Assembly: GCF_003569785.1 (NCBI RefSeq)
Contig: NZ_KZ984013.1
Coordinates: forward strand, 1-45,323
From: Leucobacter sp. wl10
Lineage (GTDB): Bacteria; Actinomycetota; Actinomycetes; Actinomycetales; Microbacteriaceae
Direction: 5' to 3'
DNA: 45,323 bases
Position 1 is the first letter of the stretch, and every line of letters starts with the position of its first letter. The position numbers were made by a program, and so were the translations under genes. Shown here one piece after another: positions 17,996 through 27,641 of the stretch. Below the pieces are notes generated by a model. It searched no databases and had not been told where the DNA came from. It saw only the letters and a program-made list of their open reading frames with translations.

Positions 17996-19123
17996 TTACT
18001 GGTATTCCTTCACGATCTCGAGCAGGTTCGGCACGTTCTGGTAGGCCTCGGCGGCGTTCTTCTTCGTGACGATCACCGGGTCGAGGAGGTAGGCCGGCAC
18101 GACCTTCGCGCCGTTGTCGTACTGCTCGGTGTCGTTGACATCGACCTTCTCGCCCTTCTGCAGCTGGTCGACCATCTTGATGCTCTGCTCGACGAGCAGC
18201 GTGGTGTCCTTGTTGATGGTCGAGTACTGCTTGCCCTCCAGGATGGATCGCACCGACTCGACCTCGGAATCCTGGCCGGTGACGACCGGGAGCGGCTTAC
18301 CGGCCTGCTCCACCGAGGTGAGGACGGCGCGGGCGAGCGTGTCGTTCGGAGAGAGGACTCCGTCGAGATCCTGATTGCTGTACGTCGCGGTCAGCAGCGT
18401 GTCCATGCGGCTCTGGGCGTTCTCCGCCTTCCAACCAGCCGTCGCGGTCTGCTGGATATCGGTCTGGCCCGAGCCCACGACCAGCGTGCCGTCGTCGATC
18501 TTCGGCTGCAGCACGTCCATCGCGCCGTTGAAGAACACCGCAGAGTTCGCGTCGTCGGTCGAGCCCGAGAACAGCTCGATGTTGTACGGCGCCTTGCCGT
18601 CGGAGCGCTCCGCGAGACCGTCGAGCAGGGCCTGACCCTGCAGCTGACCCACCTGGAAGTTGTCGAACGCGACGTAGTAGTCGACCGCTTCGGTGTTCTC
18701 GATGAGCCGGTCGTATGCGATGACGGTGGCGCCCGCGTCCTTCGCCGCCTGCACCTGGGTGCCGAGCTGCCTGCCGTCCTTCGCGCCGATGATGATGACC
18801 TTGGCGCCGCCCGTCACCATCGCCTGGATCTGGTTCTGCTGCTCGGCGACGGTGTTCGAGGCCGGGGCGTATTGCACGTCGGCCTTGTACCCGGCCTTCT
18901 CGAGCCCTTGCTTGAACAGATTGCCCGCGAGCACCCAGTTCTCGCTGGTCTTGTCGGGCAGCGCGACGCCGATGGTCGAGCCCGCCTCGAAACCGGTCGA
19001 GGTCGCGGAGGAGCCGGTCGAGTCACCGCTGCCTCCTCCGCCGCGCTCGGAGGAGCAGCCGGACAGTGCCAGGGCCGCAGTGGCGAGCAGCGCGCTCGCC
19101 GAGAGGAGCATTCTCTTGTTCAT
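17996..19123 (-). CDS. chvE: sugar ABC transporter substrate-binding lipoprotein (ChvE type)
   Basis: This 375-residue receptor captures monosaccharides for the adjacent permease and ATPase. A signal peptide ends in L-A-L-S-G-C, placing the lipidated Cys at residue 23. A Gly/Ser linker and a periplasmic-binding fold of the ribose/xylose/ChvE class follow. Residues I-G-V-A-L-P, S-E-N-W and the long Y-D-R-L-I segment are typical of multiple-monosaccharide binding proteins. ChvE-type receptors accept several aldoses, so the isomerase next door is a better guide to the real substrate than the receptor. Confidence 0.92.
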   Translation of the reverse strand: MNKRMLLSASALLATAALALSGCSSERGGGGSGDSTGSSATSTGFEAGSTIGVALPDKTSENWVLAGNLFKQGLEKAGYKADVQYAPASNTVAEQQNQIQAMVTGGAKVIIIGAKDGRQLGTQVQAAKDAGATVIAYDRLIENTEAVDYYVAFDNFQVGQLQGQALLDGLAERSDGKAPYNIELFSGSTDDANSAVFFNGAMDVLQPKIDDGTLVVGSGQTDIQQTATAGWKAENAQSRMDTLLTATYSNQDLDGVLSPNDTLARAVLTSVEQAGKPLPVVTGQDSEVESVRSILEGKQYSTINKDTTLLVEQSIKMVDQLQKGEKVDVNDTEQYDNGAKVVPAYLLDPVIVTKKNAAEAYQNVPNLLEIVKEYQ

Positions 19124-19168
19124 GGATTCCGTTCGCTTTCTGTAGTCGTGATCGTCGGGTGACCCTCG

Positions 19169-20575
19169 TCAGCGAGAGCCGGGTTCCCTCGTCGCACGGT
19201 CGGCGGCGGGAGAAGACTGGGGCGACGCCTCGTTCGGCGACGGTGGGGTGGGGCGTGTCCGCTCCATGGCGCGCGCTCCGATGGGAGTGGTGTCGATGGC
19301 CGCGAACTCGCCCGCCGGCCTGCGCCGCTTCGTGAGGAAGCCGAGCACCGACGGGCGGCCCTGCTGCTTGTTGTAGGCGTCGATGCCGACGGCGACCAGC
19401 AGCACGGCGCCCTTGACCATCTGCACGGTATCGGCGCCGAAGCTGAGCAACTGCATGCCGTTGTTCAGGAAGGCCATCACGAGACCGCCGATGATCGAGC
19501 CGATCACAGTACCGATCCCGCCCGAGACCGCTGCGCCGCCGATGAAGACCGCCGCGATCGCGTCGAGCTCCCAGCCGTTGCCGTCCTGCGGGCCCGAGGC
19601 CTGCGAACGGGCGACGAAGATCATCCCAGCGACGGCCGCGAGCACCGACATGTTCATCATCACGAAGAAGTCGACGCGGCGATCCTTCACGCCCGACAGC
19701 TTGGCCGCCTGGCGGTTGCCGCCGACCGCGTAGATGTGGCGGCCGAAGACGGTGTGGTTCGTGACGAAGGAGTAGATGATGACGAGGGCGAGGAGGATCA
19801 GGCCCGAGACCGGGAAGCTCGTGCCGGGGCGACCGCTGCCGAAGAGCAGCGCGGCGCCGAGGATGACGGCGCACAGCAGCACGACCTTGGTGACGCTGAC
19901 CCAGAGCGGCGCCCGATCCGTGCCCATCTTCTTCTGCTGGCGGCGCACGCGCCACTCGAAGAACACGAGCCAGGCGGCGGCCAGCACGCCGAGGATCAGG
20001 GTCGGCACGTTGTAGGGGATCGGGATCCCGCCGATCTCGGGCAGGTAGCCGGCGCCGATGACGACGAACTCCTTGGGCACGGGCACCGAGATCGAGTCGC
20101 CGATCCACTGGTTCGCGCCGCGGAAGAAGAGCATGCCCGCGAGCGTCACGATGAACGCGGGAACCCCCACGTACGCGACCCAGAGCCCCTGCCAGGCGCC
20201 GACGAGGGCGCCGAGGCCGAGGCCGAGGACGATGGCGGCCCACCACGGAAGGTTCCACTCCGCCATCGACTTCGCGACGACGATGCCGACGAACGCCGCC
20301 ACCGAGCCGACCGACAGGTCGATGTGGCCCATGATGATGACCATGACCATGCCGATCGCGAGGATGAGGATGTAGGAGTACTGCTGCATCACGTTGATGA
20401 CGTTGCCGGGGGAGAGCGTGAGCCCGCCGGAGAAGATCTGGAAGATCAGGATGATGGCGATGAGGCTGCCGAGAATACCGAACTGTCGCAGCGTCGATTG
20501 CCCGCCGCCGAACATCTTCCGGATGTCGGAGAATCGGAAGCCGCGCTGCTCCGTCGTCGAGTCGGTCGTCGTCAT
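19169..20575 (-). CDS. mmsB: multiple monosaccharide ABC transporter permease
   Basis: The 468-residue permease belongs to the AraH/RbsC/XylH family and has about ten or eleven hydrophobic segments. The hallmark G-H-I-D-L-S-V-G-S motif lies near residue 83 and the [11 protein letters not shown] motif near 350. A hydrophilic stretch (V-R-R-Q-Q-K-K) in the middle is typical of the longer GguB/MmsB class. The C-terminal 55 residues are polar and Pro/Ser rich. The ATG at 20575 overlaps the ATPase stop as ATGA. Confidence 0.93.
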   Translation of the reverse strand: MTTTDSTTEQRGFRFSDIRKMFGGGQSTLRQFGILGSLIAIILIFQIFSGGLTLSPGNVINVMQQYSYILILAIGMVMVIIMGHIDLSVGSVAAFVGIVVAKSMAEWNLPWWAAIVLGLGLGALVGAWQGLWVAYVGVPAFIVTLAGMLFFRGANQWIGDSISVPVPKEFVVIGAGYLPEIGGIPIPYNVPTLILGVLAAAWLVFFEWRVRRQQKKMGTDRAPLWVSVTKVVLLCAVILGAALLFGSGRPGTSFPVSGLILLALVIIYSFVTNHTVFGRHIYAVGGNRQAAKLSGVKDRRVDFFVMMNMSVLAAVAGMIFVARSQASGPQDGNGWELDAIAAVFIGGAAVSGGIGTVIGSIIGGLVMAFLNNGMQLLSFGADTVQMVKGAVLLVAVGIDAYNKQQGRPSVLGFLTKRRRPAGEFAAIDTTPIGARAMERTRPTPPSPNEASPQSSPAADRATREPGSR

Positions 20576-22137
20576 GCGTGTGCCTTTTCGTTCAGCGACG
20601 TCATGCTGCGCATGAGCGTCTCGGGTGTTGCCTGTGCGGCGGGGACGCAGTCGGTGATGCGGCCCTCGAAGACCGTGTAGATGCGGTCGCAGATGCCGAG
20701 CAGCTCGGGGAGCTCGCTCGAGATCACGACGACGCCCTTGCCGGCGTCGGCGAGTTCATTGATGATCGAGTAGATCTCGTACTTGGCGCCCACATCGATA
20801 CCGCGGGTGGGCTCGTCGAGGATCAGCAGGTCGGGATCCGTGAACATCCACTTGGCGAGCACGACCTTCTGCTGGTTGCCGCCTGAGAGGCTCGCGACGC
20901 CGTTGTTCACATCGGGGGTCTTGATGCGCAGCGACTTGCGGTAGCGCTCGGCGACGATACGCTCCTCATGCGCATCGACCATGCCGCGATGGGTGATCTT
21001 CGAGAGCTTCGCTGCGACGACGGAGCGCTTGATGGAATCGAGGAGATTGAGGCCCAGGGTCTTCCGATCCTCGCTCACATACGCGATGCCGTGGCGGATC
21101 GCGGCGGGCACGTCGGGCACGACGATCTCAGCGCCGTCCTTCACAATGCTCCCTGAGACGAAGCGCCCGTACGAGCGGCCGAACACGCTCATGGCGAGCT
21201 CGGTGCGACCGGCCCCCATGAGCCCCGCGATGCCGACGACCTCGCCGCGGCGCACGTCGAAGCTCGATCCCTTGACCACGAAGCGCTCGGGCACCGTGGG
21301 GTGCTGCACGATCCAGTCGCGGACCTCGAAGAAGACCTCTCCGAGGTTCGGCGTGCGATCCGGGTAGCGATGCTCGAGCGAGCGGCCGACCATGCCGTGG
21401 ATGATCCGGTCCTCATTGATGCCGCCGTGCTGCACGTCGAGCGTCTCGACGACGCGGCCGTCGCGGATGATCGTGATGTCATCGGCGATCTGCTCGATCT
21501 CGTTGAGCTTGTGGCTGATGATGATGGAGGCGATGCCGCGCTCGCGGAGGTCGCGGATGAGGCCGAGCAGGTGCTCGGAGTCGGAATCGTTGAGCGCCGC
21601 GGTCGGCTCGTCGAGGATGAGCAGCCGCACGTTCTTGTTCAGCGCCTTCGCGATCTCGATGAGCTGCTGCTTGCCGACGCCGAGCGTCTTGACGGGGGTG
21701 TCGGGATCTTCGCGGAGCCCGACGCGATGGAGCAGCTCGGCGGTGCGCGACCGGGCCTCCTGCCAGTCGATGGCGAGGCCGCGGCGGAGCTCGTTGCCGA
21801 GGAAGATGTTCTCGGTGATCGACAGCTCGGGGATGAGCGCGAGCTCCTGGTGGATGATGACGATGCCGGCCTCTTCGCTCGCGCGAATGTCCCGGAAGCC
21901 CGTCTCTCGGCCCTCGACGATGATGTCGCCCGTGTAGGTGCCGAAGGGGTAGACGCCCGAGAGCACCTTCATGAGGGTGGACTTGCCGGCGCCGTTCTCA
22001 CCGCAGATGGCATGGATCGTGGCCGGTCGTACCGTGAGCGATACGTTCGAGAGGGCCCTCACGCCGGGAAAGACCTTGGTGATGTCCCGCATCTGCAAGA
22101 CGGGATCCTGATCCGTCGTGCTCGTCTGGGTATCCAC
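20572..22137 (-). CDS. mmsA: multiple monosaccharide ABC transporter ATPase (two ABC domains)
   Basis: The 521-residue product has two tandem ABC domains. The first keeps G-E-N-G-A-G-K-S-T and L-D-E-P-T. The second has the degenerate [10 protein letters not shown] Walker A region and an intact L-S-G-G-N-Q-Q-K signature. This is the normal pattern for RbsA/XylG/MmsA-type ATPases. I chose the GTG at 22137, with GAGG eight bases upstream; earlier in-frame sequence runs through the operator region. It is the first transporter gene after lacI, and a LacI-type palindrome lies 33 bp before its start. Confidence 0.93.
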   Translation of the reverse strand: MDTQTSTTDQDPVLQMRDITKVFPGVRALSNVSLTVRPATIHAICGENGAGKSTLMKVLSGVYPFGTYTGDIIVEGRETGFRDIRASEEAGIVIIHQELALIPELSITENIFLGNELRRGLAIDWQEARSRTAELLHRVGLREDPDTPVKTLGVGKQQLIEIAKALNKNVRLLILDEPTAALNDSDSEHLLGLIRDLRERGIASIIISHKLNEIEQIADDITIIRDGRVVETLDVQHGGINEDRIIHGMVGRSLEHRYPDRTPNLGEVFFEVRDWIVQHPTVPERFVVKGSSFDVRRGEVVGIAGLMGAGRTELAMSVFGRSYGRFVSGSIVKDGAEIVVPDVPAAIRHGIAYVSEDRKTLGLNLLDSIKRSVVAAKLSKITHRGMVDAHEERIVAERYRKSLRIKTPDVNNGVASLSGGNQQKVVLAKWMFTDPDLLILDEPTRGIDVGAKYEIYSIINELADAGKGVVVISSELPELLGICDRIYTVFEGRITDCVPAAQATPETLMRSMTSLNEKAHA

Positions 22138-22170
22138 TCGATTGACCTCGCCGTCAGCTCTGTCGTCATT

Positions 22171-22188
22171 AATGTGACCGTTCACATC
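22171..22188. promoter_or_regulatory. LacI-family operator before mmsA
   Basis: The palindrome AATGTGACCGTTCACATC matches the site before lacI at 15 of 18 positions, with a central CG as in most LacI/GalR operators. It lies in the 104-bp gap between lacI and mmsA, placed to block transcription of the transport operon. Confidence 0.75.
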
Positions 22189-22241
22189 GTGGATGATGCG
22201 ACGCTCGCGTGTCAAGGCGTTGTCGGGTGGTGACAGAATCG

Positions 22242-23270
22242 TTACGGACGTGTTGCCCGGCGCGTTGTGGACTCCCGCACGATGAGCTCCGGACGGAGCA
22301 TCTCGAACACCGGCGCGTCCTGCCGGTCGATGATCGCGAGCAGATGGGTGACGGCGCGTCTGCCGAGCTCCGCGAAGTCGACGCGCACGGTCGAGAGCGT
22401 CGGCCAGATGTGCGCGGCGACGGGGATGTCGTCGAAGCCGATGACGCACACGTCGTCGGGCACGCGCGCGCCCGCCTCGCGGAAGCCGTGCATGAGGCCG
22501 ATCGCCATGAGGTCGTTGGCGGCGAAGACGGCCGTGATGTCGCGGCGAGCAGAGAGCTCCCGACCCGCGAAGTGCCCGAAGTCGGCCGTCCAGTCGCCCC
22601 GGATCGGAGGGAGCGCCGGGAGGTCGGCCTCGAACATCGCGTCGAGGTAGCCGCGCATGCGCGATTCCGCCTCGATCCAGTCTTGCGGGCCGGCGATGTG
22701 CAGGACGTCGGAGTGGCCGAGCCCGATGAGGTGCTCGACGGCCATGCGGGCCCCGAGCATCTGGTCGGCGGCGACGCTCTCGGCGTCGCCGCCGGTCGAG
22801 GTCTGCAGGCTCACGACCGGTACGGTGAGGCCCAGGCCCCCGATGACGTTGTAGACGCGCACCTGCGGCGCGAGCACGATGATGCCGTCGACCTGTTCGT
22901 GCTGCAGCAGCCTCACGGCCTCGCCGATCGCCGCCGGCGTCGAGTCGGGCAGGTTCAGGGTGCTGATCGAATAGCCGCGTTCGCGCGCCGCCCGCTCGAT
23001 CGCGACGATCGCCGAGGTCGTGCCGTATTCGCCCACGGTCGCCGAGAGGATGCCGAGGAGGTTCGTTCGGGAGGAGGCCAGCGCGCGGGCCGCGGGGTTC
23101 GGCCGATAGTCGAGCGTGCGGATCGCGTCGAGCACCCGCTGGCGCGTCTCCGCGCGGATGCTCGGGTGCTCGTTGAGCACCCGGGAGACGGTCTGATGCG
23201 ACACGGAGGCGAGGCGCGCGACATCGCGGATGCTGGCCGGCCTGGCCCGCGCCTCTCCGTTTGCGGGCAT
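22242..23270 (-). CDS. LacI/GalR-family transcriptional repressor
   Basis: The 342-residue protein has an N-terminal helix-turn-helix (about 12-60) with D-V-A-R-L-A-S-V-S and Q-T-V-S-R-V-L-N, the hinge helix R-P-N-P-A-A-R-A-L-A, and a periplasmic-binding-like sugar domain to the end. GGAGG lies five bases before the ATG, which fixes the start. It heads the leftward sugar operon, and similar palindromes lie before it and before mmsA. It probably represses both until a sugar from the pathway binds. Confidence 0.93.
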   Translation of the reverse strand: MPANGEARARPASIRDVARLASVSHQTVSRVLNEHPSIRAETRQRVLDAIRTLDYRPNPAARALASSRTNLLGILSATVGEYGTTSAIVAIERAARERGYSISTLNLPDSTPAAIGEAVRLLQHEQVDGIIVLAPQVRVYNVIGGLGLTVPVVSLQTSTGGDAESVAADQMLGARMAVEHLIGLGHSDVLHIAGPQDWIEAESRMRGYLDAMFEADLPALPPIRGDWTADFGHFAGRELSARRDITAVFAANDLMAIGLMHGFREAGARVPDDVCVIGFDDIPVAAHIWPTLSTVRVDFAELGRRAVTHLLAIIDRQDAPVFEMLRPELIVRESTTRRATRP

Positions 23271-23293
23271 CAGGGCCTCCGCGTTGAAATTCG

Positions 23294-23311
23294 AATGTGC
23301 ACGTTCACATT
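23294..23311. promoter_or_regulatory. LacI-family operator before lacI
   Basis: AATGTGCACGTTCACATT is a palindrome broken in only one symmetric base pair, with a central CG. It lies 24 bp before the lacI start codon, in the expected promoter, which indicates autoregulation. Confidence 0.8.
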
Positions 23312-23364
23312 ACTCGACAGGGCCGGGTTTCGGAACCGCGCGGCGCGGAGGCGAAACCGGCGCC

Positions 23365-25023
23365 CTACACCTGGTCAGCGTCGAGGATCGTATAGCTGTA
23401 CCCCTGCTCGGCGAGAAACCGCTGGCGGTTCTGCGCGAAGTCCTGGTCGACCGTGTCGCGCGCGATGAGCGTGTAGAAGGAGGCGGTGGTTCCGTTGCTC
23501 TTCGGCCGCAGCAGTCTTCCGAGACGCTGCGCCTCCTCCTGCCGGGATCCGAAGGATCCCGAGATCTGAATCGCCACGGACGCGTCCGGGAGGTCCACGG
23601 AGAAGTTGGCCACCTTCGAGACGACGAGGATTCGCTCCTCGCCGTCGCGGAAGGCCTGGAACAGCCGCTCGCGCTCGTCGACGGGGGTCTGGCCCGTGAT
23701 GAGCGGCACCCGCAGGGCTTCGGCCATCGACTCGAGCTGGTCGATGTACTGCCCGATCACCAGCACGCTCTCGTCCGGGTGCTTCTCGACGATGCGGCGC
23801 GCCACCGGCTGCTTGACGAGCGTGGACGAGGCGATGCGGTAGCGATCCTGGTCCTCGGCCACCGCGTAGTCCATGCGCTCCGACTCGGCCATGTCGATGC
23901 GCACCTCGAAGCAGGCGGCGGGCGCGATGAAGCCCTGCGCCTCGATGTCCTTCCAGGCCGCGTCGTAGCGCTTGGGGCCGATGAGGCTGAACACGTCGCC
24001 CTCGCGGCCGTCCTCGCGCACGAGCGTGGCGGTGAGTCCGAGTCGGCGGCGCGCCTGCAGTTCGGCCGTGAGCTTGAACACGGGGGCGGGCAGCAGGTGC
24101 ACCTCGTCGTAGACGATCACGCCCCAGTCCTGCGCGTCGAGCAGGGAGAGGTGGGCGTACGCGCCCCTCCTGCGGCTCGTGAGGATCTGGTAGGTCGCGA
24201 TGGTGACGGGCTTGACCTCCTTCACCTGGCCGGAGTACTCGCCGATCTCCTCCTCGGTGAGCGAGGTGCGGCGCAGCAGCTCGCTGCGCCACTGGCGGGC
24301 CGAGACCGCGTTGGTGACGAGGATCAGCGCCTTCGCGTCCAGCGCGGCCATCGCCGCCGCCCCGACGATCGTCTTGCCGGCGCCGCAGGGCAGCACGACC
24401 ACGCCCGAGCCGCCCCTCTGAAACGCCTCGACCGCCTTCGCCTGGTAGTCGCGCAGCTCCCACCCCCGCTGCACGAGCTCGATGTCGTAGGGCTCGCCCG
24501 GGCGGTAGCCCGCGAGATCCTCGGCCGGCCATCCGCGCGCCACCAGCTGCTGCTTCAACTCGCCGCGAGCCCATGAGACCACCGGATAGGTGCGGTCGTC
24601 GAGCCTGTTGCCGAGCAGCGGGGCGATCTTCTTCGCGCTCACCACCTCGCGCAGGATCGCGGGGTCGTCGCAGCGCAGGATCAGTTCGCCCTCGCGCTCG
24701 CCGCCGTACTCCTCGTTGGCCGCCCGCTCGATCGTGAGGCGCCCGTAGCGCCGCATGGTGTCCTCGATCTCGCTCGCGACCCCGGTGGGCACCGGGAACT
24801 TCGCGTGGCGGTTCAGGGTGTCGAGGATCTCATCCGCGGTGTGCCCGGCCGCTCGGGCGTTCCAGAGGCCGAGCCGTGTGATGCGATAGGTGTGGATGTG
24901 CTCGGGCGCCCGCTCGAGCTCCGCGAAGACCGCGAGCTCGTGGCGGGCGTCCTCCGCGTCGGAGTGCGCGACCTCGAGGAGCACGGTGTGGTCGCTCTGC
25001 ACGATGAGGGGACCGAGAGTCAT
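23365..25023 (-). CDS. bacterial XPB-family DNA helicase
   Basis: The 552-residue protein resembles mycobacterial XPB, a superfamily 2 3'-to-5' DNA helicase whose eukaryotic relative serves nucleotide excision repair. An N-terminal domain (1-130) precedes the two RecA-like domains. Walker A (P-C-G-A-G-K-T) is at 212-218 and the D-E-V-H box at 306-309. The thumb-like and C-terminal helicase motifs include R-L-G-R-L-L-R-P near residue 510. It is followed upstream on the same strand by a helicase-associated protein, a pairing I recall as common in actinobacteria. Its bacterial role is not settled. Confidence 0.94.
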   Translation of the reverse strand: MTLGPLIVQSDHTVLLEVAHSDAEDARHELAVFAELERAPEHIHTYRITRLGLWNARAAGHTADEILDTLNRHAKFPVPTGVASEIEDTMRRYGRLTIERAANEEYGGEREGELILRCDDPAILREVVSAKKIAPLLGNRLDDRTYPVVSWARGELKQQLVARGWPAEDLAGYRPGEPYDIELVQRGWELRDYQAKAVEAFQRGGSGVVVLPCGAGKTIVGAAAMAALDAKALILVTNAVSARQWRSELLRRTSLTEEEIGEYSGQVKEVKPVTIATYQILTSRRRGAYAHLSLLDAQDWGVIVYDEVHLLPAPVFKLTAELQARRRLGLTATLVREDGREGDVFSLIGPKRYDAAWKDIEAQGFIAPAACFEVRIDMAESERMDYAVAEDQDRYRIASSTLVKQPVARRIVEKHPDESVLVIGQYIDQLESMAEALRVPLITGQTPVDERERLFQAFRDGEERILVVSKVANFSVDLPDASVAIQISGSFGSRQEEAQRLGRLLRPKSNGTTASFYTLIARDTVDQDFAQNRQRFLAEQGYSYTILDADQV

Positions 25024-25080
25024 AGCGTGCCAGTCTACCCGGACTCGGTGAGGAGCAGGGTCGAGCGCAGCCTGCGGGGA

Positions 25081-26853
25081 TCAGGCGGGCTCGACCGAGG
25101 TGATCATGCTCACCGGCAGCGTGCGCTCGACGCCCGCGGCCTGGTCGGTCGCGCGGAGACGGCCCGCGTTGAGCGAGGCCGGCAGCAGCACGAAGGTGCG
25201 GGCCTGCCCGCGCGCCTCGGCGGTCACGCGAACGGGGGCGCGGTCGCGGATCGCGAGCTCCAGGCGGCGGGTGAAATCGCCCGTGCCCGGCTCGGAGCGC
25301 GCGGCGCTGTGCACGCGCTCGACCAGTTCCTCGAGCGCTTCGGGGAGCCGATCCGGCTGCGAACCCCCGCCCTCGGAGACGTGAGCGGCGGGCGCCGCAT
25401 CGTCGGTGCGCTCCCTGCGCGGCCCCGATGCGTGGTAGCGCGCGTCGGTGAGCGCGGCGAGCACGTGATCGGCGCGCAGCCGCGAGGTCAGGGTCTCGGC
25501 GTCGGAGCGCTGCAGCTGCAGGTGCTGCAGCGCTCGGTCGACGAGCAGCGTGTCGGCGAGCTCGCCGCGGCTGACCGCGATGCGGGTGCGTCCCTCGTCG
25601 CCGGTGTGCTCGCTCACCACGATGTTGCCGACGCGCTCGGTGAGCGACCTGAGCAGGTAGTCGAGAGGCTGGGGGATCCCGGTGAGCGAGATCCGCTCGA
25701 AGATCTCGCGGGCCCCGGCGGGGGTGACCCCCCGCTCGAGGGCGTCGGCGAGCGACGCCTCCGTGATGCGCCGGGTGGAGGCCACCCCGATGTGCTCGGG
25801 CACGGTGAGCGACGTCAGATCGGCCTCGTCGCGCGGTGCGAGCGGGCCGGGCACGATCACGCTGAGATCGGGTTGCACGTAGACGCCGGGCGCGGTGCCG
25901 GGCAGCCGCCGCTCGGCGAGCTCGTCCGCCGCGGGGCGATCCCCGGCGTACAGCAGTTCGGAGAGGCGGCTGAGGCGCCCCTCCGCGGCGAGCCCGAGGT
26001 AGTCGGCCGCGGCGGCGAAGCGCTCAATGGTCGCGATCTCCGCAGCGGGAAGCAGCGGGAACATCGTCTGCATCGCGGCGGCGGCCGCGGCGAGAGACCC
26101 CGAGCGCTCGAACGCCGTGCGCAGCGGTCCCGGCATGGCGTCGAGCGTCTTCGCGGCGAGTTCGAGCCACCGGGAGCGGTGATCGAGGCGCAGCCAGTCG
26201 TCGGCGCCACCCGACGCGACGAGCGTCGATTCCGCGGCGGCGACCAGCGCGGCCCGCTCGATCGCGGCGAGGGCCTGGGCCGCCTGCGCGGGCTCCGCAC
26301 CGATGGTCTCGGCCAGGCCGCGCACGGTCAGCACCGCGACGCCGCCGTTCCGGTTCAGCCGTCCGGGCCGCTCTCGCAGCACGCGCAGGCACTCCGCGGC
26401 CTGGGCCACGGCGGTGAGCGCCGCGGTCACCCAGGAGCCGGAGTCGGGTTCGGGGTCCGGTGCCGCCGCAGCGGGCTCGGCGGCGGAGTCCACCGGGCGT
26501 CGATCGAGCTCGACGCCCGCCTCTCGAAGCGCCCGCCTCAGCACCTCGGTGACCTCCGGGAGGAGCACGGGGCGCGACTGTTCGACGCCCAGCAGGCCGA
26601 GGCTGCGCAACTCGGCGAGCACCGGGCCCTCGGGGTCGGGTGCGCCGCCGAGATCGAGCAGCGTCGAGAGGGCGCGGCGCTCGAGCGACGTGATGGCGCG
26701 CAGAATCGCCTCCGGCCGCAGCAACTCGGCCGCGAGGCCGATGGGATCCGACACGTTGGCGGGCGCCTGCGGGCGCCGCAGCCGTACGAGAGACCGGAGC
26801 GCGGCCCGGTCCATCTCCGCGATCGCGGAGGCGAGCGCCAGAGTGCCGCTCAT
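25081..26853 (-). CDS. helicase-associated (Helicase_C_3-like) protein
   Basis: The 590-residue product matches the large, Leu/Ala-rich actinobacterial proteins annotated as helicase C-terminal or helicase-associated domain proteins. I see no Walker A or DEAD-type motif, so it is not itself an ATPase. The C-terminal part (from about 380) carries the conserved I-S-L-T-G-I-P-Q-P-L-D-Y-L and the segment T-R-I-A-V-S. It ends 57 bp before the XPB gene on the same strand and probably acts with it. The partnership is inferred from position. Confidence 0.75.
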   Translation of the reverse strand: MSGTLALASAIAEMDRAALRSLVRLRRPQAPANVSDPIGLAAELLRPEAILRAITSLERRALSTLLDLGGAPDPEGPVLAELRSLGLLGVEQSRPVLLPEVTEVLRRALREAGVELDRRPVDSAAEPAAAAPDPEPDSGSWVTAALTAVAQAAECLRVLRERPGRLNRNGGVAVLTVRGLAETIGAEPAQAAQALAAIERAALVAAAESTLVASGGADDWLRLDHRSRWLELAAKTLDAMPGPLRTAFERSGSLAAAAAAMQTMFPLLPAAEIATIERFAAAADYLGLAAEGRLSRLSELLYAGDRPAADELAERRLPGTAPGVYVQPDLSVIVPGPLAPRDEADLTSLTVPEHIGVASTRRITEASLADALERGVTPAGAREIFERISLTGIPQPLDYLLRSLTERVGNIVVSEHTGDEGRTRIAVSRGELADTLLVDRALQHLQLQRSDAETLTSRLRADHVLAALTDARYHASGPRRERTDDAAPAAHVSEGGGSQPDRLPEALEELVERVHSAARSEPGTGDFTRRLELAIRDRAPVRVTAEARGQARTFVLLPASLNAGRLRATDQAAGVERTLPVSMITSVEPA

Positions 26854-26866
26854 AGCGCGCTCGCTC

Positions 26867-27133
26867 CTATGAGCGCTTGCCGCGCCGGAACTCGGCGCGA
26901 CGGCGCCGCTGGCTGAGCAGGATCAGCAGGATCAGCAGCACGAATCCAACGGGCAGCCCGATGAGCGAGACGCCGTACACGAACGGCCACAGACCCTGCG
27001 CCATCGTCTGGCGATCGTTCAGCCCGATGATGAGCGTGGCGAAGAACGAGAGCAGCGCGACCGCGATGATCGTGAGCGACGCGTAGGCGAGGATCCTCTC
27101 GAGGATCGACGGGGTGCTGGGTTCAGAGGACAT
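26867..27133 (-). CDS. small two-helix membrane protein, conserved hypothetical
   Basis: An 88-residue protein with membrane helices at about 18-37 and 49-72 and a very basic C-terminus (R-R-R-R, R-R-G-K-R). I do not recognise a named family; similar small proteins sit near this helicase cluster in related actinobacteria. The ATG at 27133 has GAGG directly before it, while an ATG at 27142 has a TAGCAT hexamer just upstream and could start a leaderless message. It ends 13 bp before the helicase-associated gene, so the two are probably one transcript. Confidence 0.65.
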   Translation of the reverse strand: MSSEPSTPSILERILAYASLTIIAVALLSFFATLIIGLNDRQTMAQGLWPFVYGVSLIGLPVGFVLLILLILLSQRRRRAEFRRGKRS

Positions 27134-27159
27134 CCTCGCCATGCTATCGGGTGCACCGC

Positions 27160-27189
27160 TGAGACGACTGGAGGTTTGCACGGTAGACT
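27160..27189 (+). promoter_or_regulatory. candidate promoter of the cold-shock-domain gene
   Basis: TGAGAC, 18 bases, then TAGACT gives a plausible -35/-10 pair. Transcription would begin near 27196, leaving a leader of about 68 bases. Confidence 0.45.
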
Positions 27190-27200
27190 TGAGCGGGTAT

Positions 27201-27219
27201 GCGAGCGCTCGGCGCTCGC
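27201..27219 (+). other. leader hairpin before the cold-shock-domain gene
   Basis: GCGAGCGC and GCGCTCGC form a perfect 8-bp stem around TCG in the predicted leader, 45 bp before the start codon. Leader structures often control cold-shock mRNAs; a role here is inference. Confidence 0.5.
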
Positions 27220-27263
27220 GAGGACGCGTGGGCGGAGCGAACTCCGCTGGAGAGGGACGAGGC

Positions 27264-27641
27264 ATGCCGAACGGCAAGGTCAGGTTCTACGACGAGGCGA
27301 AGGGCTTCGGTTTCATCCAGGGCGATGACGGGGATCAGGTGTACCTGCACGCCTCGGTGATCCCCGAGGGCGCCGATGTGCAGCCCGGCACGCGCTTGGA
27401 GTACAGCGTGGCCGACGGCCGCAAGGGCCCGCAAGCGCTCTCCGTGCGCGTGATCGACACGCCCCGCCTGGCGAAGCGCAATCGCAAGTCGGCCGATGAG
27501 ATGGCGGTCATCATCGAGGATCTGGTCAAGCTGCTCGACGGGCTCGGCGAGCGGTTGAAGCACGGCCAGTACCCCGATCGGCCGCAGTCGCGCAAGGTGG
27601 CGACCATGCTCCGTCGGGTCGCGGACGACTTCGATGTCTGA
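27264..27641 (+). CDS. cold-shock-domain protein (CspB-like)
   Basis: The 125-residue protein begins with a cold-shock nucleic-acid-binding fold (1-65) carrying K-G-F-G-F-I (RNP1) and V-Y-L-H-A-S (RNP2). A basic, helical C-terminal extension (70-125), K-R-N-R-K and onward, is absent from classic 67-residue Csps. The ATG at 27264 has GGAGAGGGACGAGG upstream; earlier frame extension to 27114 lacks family sequence. It overlaps the DUF3027 gene by eight bases, a pairing I recall as conserved in actinobacteria. Confidence 0.9.
   Translation: MPNGKVRFYDEAKGFGFIQGDDGDQVYLHASVIPEGADVQPGTRLEYSVADGRKGPQALSVRVIDTPRLAKRNRKSADEMAVIIEDLVKLLDGLGERLKHGQYPDRPQSRKVATMLRRVADDFDV

Noticed and set aside
24805..26916. 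703-codon open frame on the plus strand across the helicase genes
   Set aside because: It is antisense to XPB and the helicase-associated gene, with low-complexity Arg/Gly/Glu sequence and no ribosome site.
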